A DNA stretch of 64,000 bases from positions 1,116,001 to 1,180,000 of the forward strand of contig NZ_JAEFCB010000001.1 of the NCBI RefSeq assembly GCF_016405905.1. Direction: 5' to 3'. The notes under the pieces are model-generated. The model saw only the letters and a program-made list of their open reading frames with translations. It was not told the origin of the DNA and did not search any database. Within the stretch, counting starts at the first letter, position 1, and each line of letters begins with the position of its first letter. This DNA is from Variovorax sp. IB41. GTDB lineage: Bacteria; Pseudomonadota; Gammaproteobacteria; Burkholderiales; Burkholderiaceae_C. Both the position numbers and the translations under genes were made by a program. Positions 1-9,300 of this stretch are shown here, in pieces.

Positions 1-1
1 C

Positions 2-433
2 TCGCCCGAAGACGCCCTGCGCCACCACGCGAGCCTGCTGCGCGAGGTGATGCGCATGCTGTGCGCGGGCGTGGTGCACGGCGACCTTTCGGAGTTCAAC
101 GTGCTGCTGGCCGAGGACGGCCCGGTGATCATCGACCTGCCCCAGGCCGTGGATGCCGCGGGCAACAACCACGCCAGGCGCATGCTGCTGCGCGACGTGG
201 AGAACCTGCGCAACTTCTTCGGCCAGTTCGCGCCCGCGCTGCTGAAGACGCACTACGGCGAGGAGATCTGGCAGCTCTACGAGCGCGGCCTGCTCAGGCC
301 CGAGACGGAGCTCGCGGGCACTTTCGTGCGCGAGACCGGCCCGGTCGATCTGAGCAACGTACTGCGTGAGGTGGACGACGCGCGCGCGGAAGAAGCGGCG
401 CGGCTCGTGCGCATGCAGGCGCCACGACAATAG
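2..433 (+). CDS. RIO-type serine/threonine kinase, C-terminal part (partial, 5' end outside window)
   Basis: The reading frame is open from base 2, so the gene begins upstream of the window. The visible part carries the kinase catalytic loop HGDLSEFN and the metal-binding segment IIDLPQAVD, the two signatures of the RIO1-like branch of atypical protein kinases. The APE and substrate-binding regions of canonical kinases are absent, as expected for RIO kinases. Bacterial RIO proteins are soluble cytoplasmic kinases of mostly unknown substrate. The stop (TAG) lies 22 bases before the next start on the same strand, so the two genes could be co-transcribed, though their functions look unrelated. 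The family call is from motifs seen directly; the target is unknown. Confidence 0.85.
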   Translation, partial: SPEDALRHHASLLREVMRMLCAGVVHGDLSEFNVLLAEDGPVIIDLPQAVDAAGNNHARRMLLRDVENLRNFFGQFAPALLKTHYGEEIWQLYERGLLRPETELAGTFVRETGPVDLSNVLREVDDARAEEAARLVRMQAPRQ

Positions 434-455
434 CGGGCCGACCACGCCCGCTCCG

Positions 456-1400
456 ATGACTTCCAACGCCCTCCCCCAGCGCCAGCCCTTCTCGACCGCC
501 GCCACCGCCGTTCGCCACATCGCCAGGGCCGCGGCCTTCGTGGCGCTGGGCGTCGGCTCGGCGGCCCATGTGGCCCATGCCGGCGGCATTCGCCTCGAAG
601 ACGACCGCGGCACCACGCTCGAACTGCAGGCGCCGGCCAAACGCATCGTCTCGCTGATGCCCTCGCTCACCGAGACCGTCTGCGCGCTGGACGCCTGCGA
701 CCGGCTGGTGGGCATCGATCGCCACGCCAACTGGCCGGCCTCGGTGAAGGGCCTGCCGCAGGTCGGCGGCATGGACGACGCGAACATCGAGCGCATCGTC
801 GCGCTCAAGCCCGACCTGGTGCTGCTGCGCCCGCGCAGCCGCGTGGCCGAGCCGCTGGAGCGGCTGGGCATCAAGGTGCTGGCCCTGGACGCCAAGACCC
901 ATGCCGACATGCGGCGGGTGATGGAAACGGTGGCCCGCGCCACCGGCAAGCCCGGCGCGGGCGAGACCTTCTGGCGCCGGCTCGATGCCGGGCTCGACGC
1001 GGCGCGCGCCCGCGTGCCGGCGGGCTGGCAGGGGCGGCGCGTCTATTTCGAGGTGCACGGCGGCGTGGCGGCAGCAAGCGAAAGCTCCTTCATCGGCGAG
1101 ACGCTCGCGCGCCTGGGCCTGGCCAACGCGGTGCCGGGCACGCTCGGCCCCTTTCCCAAGATGAGCCCCGAATTCGTGGTGCGCGCCGACCCCGACGTGC
1201 TGATGGTCTCGGCGCTGGGCGAGATCTCGGCGATGGCGGCGCGGCCCGGCTGGTCGGCCATGGCCGCGATCCAGCGCGGGCGCGTCTGCAGCTTCGCCTC
1301 GGCGCGCTTCGACCTCATGATGCGCCCCGGACCCCGGCTGGACGAGGCGGCCGATGCCATCGTGGGCTGCCTCGCTTCGCTGGGCGACCCGCGGCGCTGA
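456..1400 (+). CDS. BtuF-like helical-backbone metal/cobalamin ABC transporter substrate-binding protein
   Basis: A 314-residue periplasmic binding protein. The N-terminal ~43 residues form a long signal peptide ending near AHAGG. The mature part starts with the family's typical segment (TLELQAPAKRIVSLMPSLTE), continues with LVGIDRHANWPASV and VGGMDDANIERIVALKPDLV, and matches the two-lobe fold with a single connecting helix used by BtuF, FhuD and related proteins. I chose ATG 456 because it gives a clean signal peptide. No BtuC or BtuD gene is in the window. A large B12/cobalt block on the opposite strand (4610-16393) makes a cobalamin or cobalt-chelate ligand likely, but iron chelates cannot be excluded. 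Confidence 0.8.
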   Translation: MTSNALPQRQPFSTAATAVRHIARAAAFVALGVGSAAHVAHAGGIRLEDDRGTTLELQAPAKRIVSLMPSLTETVCALDACDRLVGIDRHANWPASVKGLPQVGGMDDANIERIVALKPDLVLLRPRSRVAEPLERLGIKVLALDAKTHADMRRVMETVARATGKPGAGETFWRRLDAGLDAARARVPAGWQGRRVYFEVHGGVAAASESSFIGETLARLGLANAVPGTLGPFPKMSPEFVVRADPDVLMVSALGEISAMAARPGWSAMAAIQRGRVCSFASARFDLMMRPGPRLDEAADAIVGCLASLGDPRR

Positions 1401-1436
1401 ACCCGGGCACGTCACACGACACTGGGCGCTGGCTGA

Positions 1437-2693
1437 GTGCTGTCGTACCATCCAGACACCTTGACGCCTGCACCGAACCCTGCCACCCCCACCGCCCCTG
1501 ATGCGCTCGAGGACAGCGCAGAAGCCATCGCGCGGGACGTGTCCGCCGTCGGCCGCATCAGCGCGGTGCCCTCGCTGCTGAAGATCATCTGCCAGAACAC
1601 CGGCATGGGCTTCGCCGCCGTGGCCCGCGTGACCGACGGCACCTGGACCGCCTGCGCGGTGGAAGACACCATCCAGTTCGGCCTGCTGCCCGGCGGCCAG
1701 CTCGAGGTGGGAACCACGCTCTGCAAGGAATCGCGCGCCGTGCGGCTGCCAGTGGTCATCGACCACGCCAGCACCGACCCCACCTACCGCGACCACCACA
1801 CGCCCCGGCTCTACAACATCGAGAGCTACATCTCGGTGCCGATCGTCTACACCAACGGCGACTACTTCGGCAACCTGTGCGCCATCGACCCCCGGCCGGC
1901 GAACGTGTCCGACCCGCGCACCGTGGCGATGTTCACCGCCTTCGCCGACCTGATCGCGCGCCAGCTGGAGAACGAAGCCCACCGGGAGCGCGCCGAAGTC
2001 GCGCTGCAGTCCGAGCGCGCGACCGCCGAGTTGCGCGAGCAGTTCATCGCCGTGCTGGGCCACGACCTGCGCAACCCCTTGTCCGCGGTCGGCGCGGCGG
2101 CCGAGCTGCTGATCCGCCGCCAGGCCGAGCCGGACCTCGTGAAGCTCGGCACGCGGCTCAAATCGAGCACGCGCCGCATGTCCGGCCTCATCGACGACGT
2201 GCTCGACTTCGCGCGCGTGCGGCTGGGCTCGGGCATGGGCCTGGCGATCCGCGACGCCGATTTCCTCGCCTCGGGGCTGAAGGAAGTGATCGACGAGGCG
2301 CGCGCGTCCAACCCGCACCTGGACATCCGCGACGAGCTGTCGATCAACCGCGTGGTGCGCTGCGACCCGCCGCGCATCCAGCAGGTGCTGTCCAACCTGA
2401 TCGGCAACGCGGTAACGCACGGCGGGCCGCACGACCCCATCGTCGTTCGCGCCGCGCTCGAAGACGACCGGCTCGTGCTGTCGGTGAGCAACGGCGGCGT
2501 ACCCATTCCGCCGGACGACCTGCCGAAGATCTTCCAGCCCTACTGGCGCCCCGCGAACAGCAAGCCCGGCGGCGGGCTGGGTCTGGGCCTGTACATCTGC
2601 GCGGAAATCGTCTCTGCCCATGGCGGCACGCTGGAAGTCACTTCGTCGGCAGCGGAGGGCACCTGCTTCGTGGCGGTCCTTCCCGTCGGCTGA
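1437..2693 (+). CDS. GAF-domain sensor histidine kinase
   Basis: A 418-residue cytoplasmic-looking kinase with no membrane segments. Residues ~40-180 form a GAF domain. A dimerisation/phosphoacceptor segment follows with the H-box FIAVLGHDLRNPLSA (His209). The HATPase domain has an N-box (QQVLSNLIGNAVTHGG) and a G-box (GGGLGLGLYICAEIV). The start is GTG 1437; an in-frame TTG lies a few codons downstream. No response regulator gene is adjacent, so this is an orphan kinase whose partner must be elsewhere. A GAF domain without bound-cofactor motifs gives no clue to the signal. Confidence 0.88.
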   Translation: MLSYHPDTLTPAPNPATPTAPDALEDSAEAIARDVSAVGRISAVPSLLKIICQNTGMGFAAVARVTDGTWTACAVEDTIQFGLLPGGQLEVGTTLCKESRAVRLPVVIDHASTDPTYRDHHTPRLYNIESYISVPIVYTNGDYFGNLCAIDPRPANVSDPRTVAMFTAFADLIARQLENEAHRERAEVALQSERATAELREQFIAVLGHDLRNPLSAVGAAAELLIRRQAEPDLVKLGTRLKSSTRRMSGLIDDVLDFARVRLGSGMGLAIRDADFLASGLKEVIDEARASNPHLDIRDELSINRVVRCDPPRIQQVLSNLIGNAVTHGGPHDPIVVRAALEDDRLVLSVSNGGVPIPPDDLPKIFQPYWRPANSKPGGGLGLGLYICAEIVSAHGGTLEVTSSAAEGTCFVAVLPVG

Positions 2694-2720
2694 TTTCATC
2701 TTTTCCCGAAGGGCAGGCAA

Positions 2721-3578
2721 ATGCACAGGACCGGCATGGTGGTCGTCCCCGCCGCGGACTTCACGCGCGGCGAACTCACGGCGCTCTGGAACCAGGCCTA
2801 CGAGGGCTATTTCGTGCCGGTGCGCTTCGACGAGCCGCTGTTCGCGCGGCACCTGCGGCGTGCGGTGGTGGACCTCGCGCTGTCGCGGGTGATCGTGGCC
2901 GATGGCACCGCCTGCGGCATCTCGCTCTCCGGGCGGCGCGGACAGCGCGGCTACCTCGCGGGCTTCGGCATCGCGGGCACGCACCGGCGCCGGGGGCTGG
3001 CGCGGCAGCTCATCGCGGCGCAGGCCGAGGCGTGGTCGAAGGCAGGGCTGCATCGGGTCTTTCTCGAAGTCATCGAACAGAACCCGGCCCGCGCGCTCTA
3101 TGGCCAGGCGGGTTTCGAGGAACTGCGCACGCTCGACGTGCTGGAAGGCAGCTTCGAGGCGCGCGGCACCGTCGCGACAAAGGAGCTCGACCACGCCGAC
3201 CTCGCGGCCGTGCACACGGCGTGTGCCGCCCTGTCCCGCCCCACGTGGCGCCGCGAACTGCCGACCGTGCTGGACGCCATCGACAACGAGAACGCCATCG
3301 CGCTCGGCGTGACGCGCGGCACGGCGCTGGTCGCGTATGCCGTCGTCCCGTCCACTGGCAACGCGCTGCCCGACGCAGCGGCCATCGATGAGGCGGCGGC
3401 CCACGACCTGCTCGACGCCCTCGCGGCCACCCGCCCCGGCACCCGCTGGCGGCTGGTGGACGAGCCGACCGGCAGCCAGCTCTTCCACGCAGCCACCGTG
3501 CGCGGCGCGACGGCTGTCATCCGCCAGATCGACATGGCGTTGACAATCGAGCCGGTCGACGTCCAGCCCTTTCCATGA
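2721..3578 (+). CDS. GNAT family N-acetyltransferase
   Basis: A 285-residue protein whose first ~150 residues are a GNAT domain. The acetyl-CoA binding motif A is visible as GFGIAGTHRRRGLARQLI (Q/R-x-x-G-x-A type), followed by the conserved NPARALYGQAGF segment. The C-terminal ~130 residues look like a second, weaker acetyltransferase-like or substrate-recognition half, giving a length about twice a minimal GNAT. The stop overlaps the start of the next gene in an ATGA, so the two are probably translationally coupled. The substrate is unknown. Confidence 0.85.
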   Translation: MHRTGMVVVPAADFTRGELTALWNQAYEGYFVPVRFDEPLFARHLRRAVVDLALSRVIVADGTACGISLSGRRGQRGYLAGFGIAGTHRRRGLARQLIAAQAEAWSKAGLHRVFLEVIEQNPARALYGQAGFEELRTLDVLEGSFEARGTVATKELDHADLAAVHTACAALSRPTWRRELPTVLDAIDNENAIALGVTRGTALVAYAVVPSTGNALPDAAAIDEAAAHDLLDALAATRPGTRWRLVDEPTGSQLFHAATVRGATAVIRQIDMALTIEPVDVQPFP

Positions 3579-4126
3579 AATCCCGCCACAAGCAGCCTGC
3601 CACCTCCTCCACTCCGTTCATCCGCGTCGGCCCCAGCGGCGTGCACGGCCTGGGCGCCTTCGCCACCCGTGACCTGCCGGCGCAGGCCTTCCTCGGCCTC
3701 TACGAGGGCCGCCGCTATTCGAAGCAGGAAATCGCCACCAAGGTCTGGAACGACCAGCTCACCTACCTCTTCACGCTGTCGAACCACGAGACCATCGACG
3801 GCGCCAAGGGCGGCAACGGCACGCGCCACCTGAACCACGCCTGCGAGCCGAACTGCGAGGCCGTCGAGGAGTACGACGACGCCGGCGAGCTGGTGCTCAA
3901 GTTCCAGACGCTGGTGGCCGTGGATGCGGGCGACGAGCTGTTCATCGACTATTCGCTGACGGCGGACGACGGCTCGCCGCCCTCGAAGTACCCCTGCCAT
4001 TGCGGCTCGCCGAGCTGCCGCGGGACGATGCTGGCGCCCGTAGAGAACGCGGAGACCGCGTCTGAGTCGGACGGCCCGGTGACGGCAAAGGGCGCCGCGG
4101 CGACGCTCAGCGACCTGCCCTGGTGA
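3575..4126 (+). CDS. SET domain-containing protein (putative lysine methyltransferase)
   Basis: A 183-residue protein built almost entirely from a SET domain. It has the N-terminal SGVHGLGAFATRDL segment, the pseudoknot motif RHLNHACEPNC and the GDELFIDYSL motif that binds S-adenosylmethionine and the target lysine. A cysteine-rich post-SET tail (PCHCGSPSCRG) follows and should bind zinc with the Cys of the pseudoknot. Such short bacterial SET proteins are found in several proteobacteria; their targets are mostly undetermined. It overlaps the GNAT gene by four bases, which suggests a two-gene protein-modification unit. Confidence 0.87.
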   Translation: MKSRHKQPATSSTPFIRVGPSGVHGLGAFATRDLPAQAFLGLYEGRRYSKQEIATKVWNDQLTYLFTLSNHETIDGAKGGNGTRHLNHACEPNCEAVEEYDDAGELVLKFQTLVAVDAGDELFIDYSLTADDGSPPSKYPCHCGSPSCRGTMLAPVENAETASESDGPVTAKGAAATLSDLPW

Positions 4127-4144
4127 AGCTGAGGCGCAAGGCGC

Positions 4145-4492
4145 TCAGGGCGATTCGCTCCTGAGGCCGCGCAACTGCTCCTCGGCGCGATCGAGCTCCG
4201 CACGGAGCGTGCGGATTTCCTGCTCCAGCTTCTCGATGCGCGCCGCGCGGCCTTGCGCAGGTACGGGCGGCACGAGCGCCGCGCAGCGCGCCTGCAGCGC
4301 GGCCAGTTCGTCGCCCAGTTCGCGCCGGCGCAGCATCTGGCCGCGGGAGCGGGCGAGCGCCATGTCGCGCTCGAGCACCGCTTCCTGCGCCTTGCAATCG
4401 GCCGCGTCCACCGGCACGGGTGGTGCCGTCTGTGCGAAGGCGGGCATGGCCAGGGCCCATGCAAGGGGCAGGAAGCAGGGTTTGAAGCGCAT
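4145..4492 (-). CDS. DUF1090 (YqjC-like) periplasmic coiled-coil protein
   Basis: A 115-residue secreted protein with a signal peptide ending at MPAFAQ. The mature chain has the DUF1090 pattern: an early cysteine in CKAQEAVLE, a second cysteine ~40 residues later in ALQARCAALVP, and a charged helix (ARIEKLEQEIRTLRAELD) that should form a coiled coil. Family members such as E. coli YqjC are periplasmic proteins of unknown role. It lies 117 bases downstream of the cobalt-chelatase VWA gene on the same strand, so it may be at the end of the same transcript or be independent. Confidence 0.72.
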   Translation of the reverse strand: MRFKPCFLPLAWALAMPAFAQTAPPVPVDAADCKAQEAVLERDMALARSRGQMLRRRELGDELAALQARCAALVPPVPAQGRAARIEKLEQEIRTLRAELDRAEEQLRGLRSESP

Positions 4493-4609
4493 GCCGCGAA
4501 GGTACCCGAAACACCCCGCGTCGGGGGCGCCCGGCCCTATGCCGTGCGGGCCATGCACCGGGTCTCGATCGATCGGTGCGCTGCGAAATGCGCTGTCGAT
4601 TCCTGTGAT

Positions 4610-5251
4610 TCAGGCCGGCAGGTAGCGCGCCTGCCATCGGCTGGCCAGCTGCTGCGCCCGATGCAGCGGTAGGCGCGCCGCTTCGAAATCGACCACGCAG
4701 GCGAAATCGGCCGCTTCGGGCCGCGCGGGGCTCTCGCTGCTGCGGCCATCGGTCAGCAGCCAGAGCCAGCGCTGGCGTGCCGCGCTGTGCGCGAGCAGCT
4801 GGTCCGCGCGCTGGACGCCGAGCGCCAGCGGCGTGCCGCCGCCGGCCGCAATGGGCGCCACCCAGTCGTCGTTCCACGCGCTCGCGCGGCGCGGCGGCAG
4901 GCGCAGCTTGACCACATCGCCGGCAAAGCACAGCAGCGCGACATGGTCGCGCCGCTGGTAGGCCTCTTCCATCAGCGACAGCAGCAGGCCCTTGGCGCGC
5001 GCGAGGTTGCCGTCGCTGCGCATCGAGGCCGAGCAGTCGAGCAGGAAGCAATGCAGCGCCCCGCTGCGCGCCTGCAATGGGCGGCGGCGCAGGTGTTCCG
5101 CCCGCAACGTGTCGGCGCCGCGCGCCGCGAAGGTGCGTGGCCAGTCGAGCGCGGCGCCCGGCGATGCGGCGCCGTGCCATGCGTCCCTTTGTCGGCCCTG
5201 CCTCCAGTCGCCCTGGCGTGCGCCAGCGGGTGCGGCGTCCCGGAGGCTCAG
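4610..5251 (-). CDS. VWA-domain protein, ChlD/CobT-like component of the cobaltochelatase (non-canonical start likely)
   Basis: A von Willebrand A domain protein with the MIDAS motif DCSASM (DxSxS), the TPL segment as GGGTPLALG and LLTDGRSSE. It is the metal-binding partner expected beside a ChlI-type ATPase and CobN. The first ATG/GTG/TTG in frame is TTG at 5107, but upstream codons encode a family-like segment (ALDWPRTFAARGADTLRAEHL), so that start looks too short. The frame stays open with no standard start back to 5453. A CTG at 5251 overlaps the stop of the ATPase gene (CTGA), as an ATGA coupling would, and gives 213 residues. The start is therefore inferred. The domain call is secure. 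Confidence 0.75.
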   Translation of the reverse strand: MSLRDAAPAGARQGDWRQGRQRDAWHGAASPGAALDWPRTFAARGADTLRAEHLRRRPLQARSGALHCFLLDCSASMRSDGNLARAKGLLLSLMEEAYQRRDHVALLCFAGDVVKLRLPPRRASAWNDDWVAPIAAGGGTPLALGVQRADQLLAHSAARQRWLWLLTDGRSSESPARPEAADFACVVDFEAARLPLHRAQQLASRWQARYLPA

Positions 5252-6324
5252 GCTTTTTTTGGGGCGGCCTGCGGTGCGGTTTGCGAAGGGATCAGCGGGC
5301 GCAGCGGCTTCACGCGCTCGATGCCGACGGGTTCGGGGGGCATGGCGCCCCAGTCCTGATCGCCTGCGTTGTCTTGGCCTGCGCCGTTCTTATCCGCTGC
5401 GCGCTGAGGGGCCTGCCTCGCAGGTGCTTGCGCGGGGGCCGCGCCTTCGGCTTCAGGCTTGCGACGGTGCAAGAGCACGGCTTCGGCCACGCGCTGCACA
5501 TGATCGGCGGTGATCGCTGCCGCGCCCTCCCACGCCGCGAGCGCGCGCGCCGAGCGCAGCATCACGAGGTCGGCGCGCAAGCCGTCGACCTGCGCGGCGA
5601 TGCACAGCGCGCCGACCGCTTCGTGCACTTCGTCGCCATACGGCAGTGCCGATGCACCCGCCACGACGGCGCGGGCCGAGACGAGCGCCGCCGCCAGCTC
5701 GGCTTCGGCCTGCGCATGCTTCGCGCGAAAGCCCTGCGGATCGGCATCGAACGCGAGCCGCGCGCGCACGATAGCCTGCCGCTCGGCCGCGTCCTCGATG
5801 TTGCGCAGCTGCACGCACAGGCCGAAGCGGTCGAGCAGCTGCGGGCGCAGCGTGCCCTCCTCCGGGTTCATCGTGCCGACCAGCACGAAGCGCGCCGCAT
5901 GCCGGTGCGAGATGCCGTCGCGCTCGACCACGTTGACGCCGCTCGCGGCCGCATCGAGCAGCGAATCGATCAGCGCATCGGGCAGCAGGTTGATTTCGTC
6001 CACGTACAGCACGCCGCCGTGCGCGCGTGCCAGCAGCCCGGGCGCGAACTTGAGCGCATGGCCCGCGAGCGCCTGCCCGAGATCGAGCGTGCCCACGAGG
6101 CTTTCGAGGCTCGCGCCCAGCGGCAGCGTGACGAAGGGCGCGCCCGGCAGCAGCTCGGCCAGCGCGCGCGCGGCCGTGGTCTTGGCCGTGCCGCGCGGAC
6201 CTTCGATCAGCACGCCGCCCAGGCCCGGATCGACCGCGGCCAGCAGCAGCGCCTGGCGCAACTGCGGCTGGCCCGTGATCGCGGCGAAGGGAAAGGGCAC
6301 CGGCATGGGCGCGGCAGTGGTCAT
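5248..6324 (-). CDS. ChlI/BchI-type AAA+ chelatase ATPase (cobaltochelatase-associated)
   Basis: A 358-residue AAA+ protein with Walker A GPRGTAKTT (residues 42-50), Walker B GGVLYVDEINLLPD (Asp109-Glu110) and sensor-1 VLVGTMNPEEG. These are typical of the magnesium-chelatase I subunit. Here it lies directly after cobN, overlapping its stop by four bases (ATGA), and before the VWA gene. It should therefore power cobalt insertion into hydrogenobyrinic acid a,c-diamide in place of a CobS subunit. The C-terminal ~80 residues are a proline/alanine-rich, low-complexity tail. No chlorophyll genes are present, so a magnesium role is unlikely. Confidence 0.88.
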   Translation of the reverse strand: MTTAAPMPVPFPFAAITGQPQLRQALLLAAVDPGLGGVLIEGPRGTAKTTAARALAELLPGAPFVTLPLGASLESLVGTLDLGQALAGHALKFAPGLLARAHGGVLYVDEINLLPDALIDSLLDAAASGVNVVERDGISHRHAARFVLVGTMNPEEGTLRPQLLDRFGLCVQLRNIEDAAERQAIVRARLAFDADPQGFRAKHAQAEAELAAALVSARAVVAGASALPYGDEVHEAVGALCIAAQVDGLRADLVMLRSARALAAWEGAAAITADHVQRVAEAVLLHRRKPEAEGAAPAQAPARQAPQRAADKNGAGQDNAGDQDWGAMPPEPVGIERVKPLRPLIPSQTAPQAAPKKA

Positions 6325-9300
6325 GGGAGCGTTCCTTCCATCTGCTGCTCGTGGTCGAGCAGCAGGTTTTCGAGTTGGGCCTGATAGTCGCCGGGCGACT
6401 GCCAGAGGCCGCGCTGCATGGCTTCGAGCAGGCGGCTCAACATGTCGTGCAGCGCGCGCGGATTGTGTTCATTGACGAAGTCGCGCGTGGCGGCATCGAG
6501 CACGTAGGCATCGGCCACCATCGCGTACTGATGGTCGCCGACCACGCGCGCGGTGGCGTCGAAGCCGAAGAGGTAGTCCACCGTCGCGGCCATCTCGAAG
6601 GCGCCCTTGTAGCCGTGGCGCTTGACGCCATCGATCCACTTGGGGTTGACCACGCGCGCGCGGATCACGCGGCTGATTTCTTCCTTCAGCGTGCGCACGC
6701 GCGGCGCCTGCGGGTTGCCGTGGTCGCCGTGGTACATCGCGGGTTGTTGGCCGCTCAGGTGGCGCACGGCGGCGGCCATGCCGCCCTGGAACTGGTAGTA
6801 GTCGTTGGAGTCGAGCAGGTCGTGTTCGCGGCTGTCCTGGTTCTGCAGCACGACGTTCATCGCGCGCAGGCGCCGCACCAGCGCATCGGCCGCGGGCACG
6901 CCGTCGCTGCCCTGGCCGTAGGCGTGGGCGCTGCCGCCGACGTAGGCACTGGAGAGGTCGTCGTCGGTCTGCCAGTCGCCGTGGTCGAAGAGCGGCTGCA
7001 AGCCCGAGCCGTAGCTGCCCGGCGCGGAGCCGAACACGCGCCAGCCGGCTTGCGTGCGCGCGTCTTCGGCGGTCGCGCCTTCTGCTTCGAGCGCGGCGGC
7101 TTCGCGCAGGATGCGCGCGCGGATCGGGTTGCGCTCGGCGTCTTCGTCTTCCTGCGATGCGACGGCCTGCACCGCGGCGTCGAACATCTGCACCGCGTTG
7201 GGAAAGGCATCGCGAAAGAAGCCCGAGATGCGCAGCGTCACGTCGATGCGCGGACGCCCGAGGCCGACCGTGGGCAGCACCTCGAAATCGACCACGCGCT
7301 GGCTGCCCGGCGCCCACTTGGGCCGCACGCCGATCAGCGCGAAGGCCTGCGCGAGATCGTCGCCGCCGGTGCGCATCGTGGCCGTGCCCCAGACCGAGAG
7401 GCCCAGCGCCACGGGGTAGTCGCCGTGCTCCTGCAGATGGCACTCGACCAGTTGCGCGGCGGACTTGAGGCCGAGCATCCAGGCGGTGGGCGTGGGGATG
7501 GCGCGCGTATCGACCGCGTAGAAGTTGCGGCCGGTGGGCAGCACATCGGGCCGGCCGCGCGACGGCGAACCGCTCGGGCCCGGCGGCACGAAGCGGCCCT
7601 GCAGCGCGCGTGAAAGCTGATGCAGCTCCTGCGCGCCGCAAGCGTCCAGTGCGGGCGCAAGGCTTCGCTCGATGCGGCCCATCACGGCCGCTGTGTGCGG
7701 CATGTCGGGCGGGCAGGCGTTTGCTTCCAGCAACTGCTGCGCCAGCAGCTCCAGCCGCTCGCGCGTGTCGCCGTGGTGCCGCCACGCATCGGCGCTCACC
7801 GATTGCAGCAACGCCGGGCGCGCGCCCTGCCACGGTTTGGCCGCATCGATGTCCAGCGGGTCGAAGGCTTCGCCCGGCAGCAGGTCTTGCGCCAACGCGC
7901 CCAACAGCCCGGCGTTCGCACCCGTGCCATCGGCGGACGGATAGCGCGCGAGCGCGAGCAGCGTGTCGCGCCGCAGCCGCGCCTCGGGCGATGCGCCGAA
8001 CACATGCAGCCCGTCGCGGATCTGCGTTTCCTTGAGTTCGCACAAGTACGCATCGACGCGCGCGAGCACCGCATCGTCTTGCGCGCCCGGCATGCCCAGC
8101 TCCTCGACCAGGTGCTGCGCCCGCACGGCCGCGAGGATCTGCGCGCGCAGCACCTTCGCGCGGCGCGCATCGACCAGCAGCGCGTCGTAGTACTCGTCGA
8201 CCTGGCGCTCCAGGTCCTGCAGCGGGCCGTGGTTCTCGGCGCGCGTGAGCGGCGGCATCAGGTGATCGACGATCACCGCCTGCGTGCGTCGCTTGGCCTG
8301 CGCGCCCTCGCCCGGGTCGTTGACGATGAAGGGATAGACGTTGGGCAGCGGCCCGAGGATCGCATCGGGCCAGCAGGTCTGCGCGAGCGCGATGCTCTTG
8401 CCCGGCAGCCATTCGAGGTTGCCGTGCTTGCCCACATGCACGACCGCGTCGATCGCGAACACGTCGCGCAGCCAGAAATAGAACGCGAGGTAGCTGTGCG
8501 GCGGCACGAGCTCTGCGTCGTGGTAGCTCCCGTAATCCGCCGCGCCCAAGTTGCCGAGTGCGCGTGCGGGCTGGATGCCGACGAACACGCGGCCCAGCCG
8601 CAGGCCGGCGATCATGAAGCGGCCTTGCCGCAGCATCGGGTCCTGCTCGGGCGAACCCCAGCGCGCGTCGATGGCCGCGGCCATGCCTTCGGGCAGGGCC
8701 GCGAGCCGCGCGCGGTAGTCGGCGAGCGCGTAGCTCTGCCAGGCGGGGCGCGCGGACCATTGGGCAGGATCGTTCGCGATGCCCTGCTGCAGCGTCTGCA
8801 TCAGCGCATCGCCGTCGGCCGGGATCGCATCGCCGAGCACGTAGCCCTCGGCCTGCATCGCACGAAGAATGGCGATCACCGAGGCCGGGGTGTCGAGCCC
8901 CACGCCGCTGCCGATGCGGCCTTCGCTGCCGGGGTAGTTCGCGAGGATCAATGCGATGCGCTTGTCGGCGACCGGCAGGCTGCGGAGGCGACACCAGCGC
9001 CGCGCGAGCTCCGCCACGAAGGCGATGCGGTCGGGCTCGGGCTGGTAGCTCACCACCTCGGTCTGCGTGAGTTCGCAGCGGTGCGACAGGCCCTTGAAGC
9101 TCACGGCGCGCGTGATGATGCGGCCGTCCATCTCGGGCAAGGCGATCTGCATGGCGATGTCGCGCGGGCGCAGGCCCTGGCTGTCGGCCAGCCAGTCCTC
9201 GCGGTTGCCGCCGCTCACGATCACCTGCAGCACCGGGGCATCGCCGGCCAGCGCCAGGGCTTCGCCTGCTTCGCCTGCTTCGCCTGCTTCGTTCTTCGCG

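Noticed and set aside
294..3488. Long open frame on the minus strand (over 1000 codons)
   Set aside because: It covers several well-supported plus-strand genes (BtuF-like, kinase, GNAT) and its translation is Arg/Ala/His-rich low complexity, the usual shadow in GC-rich DNA.
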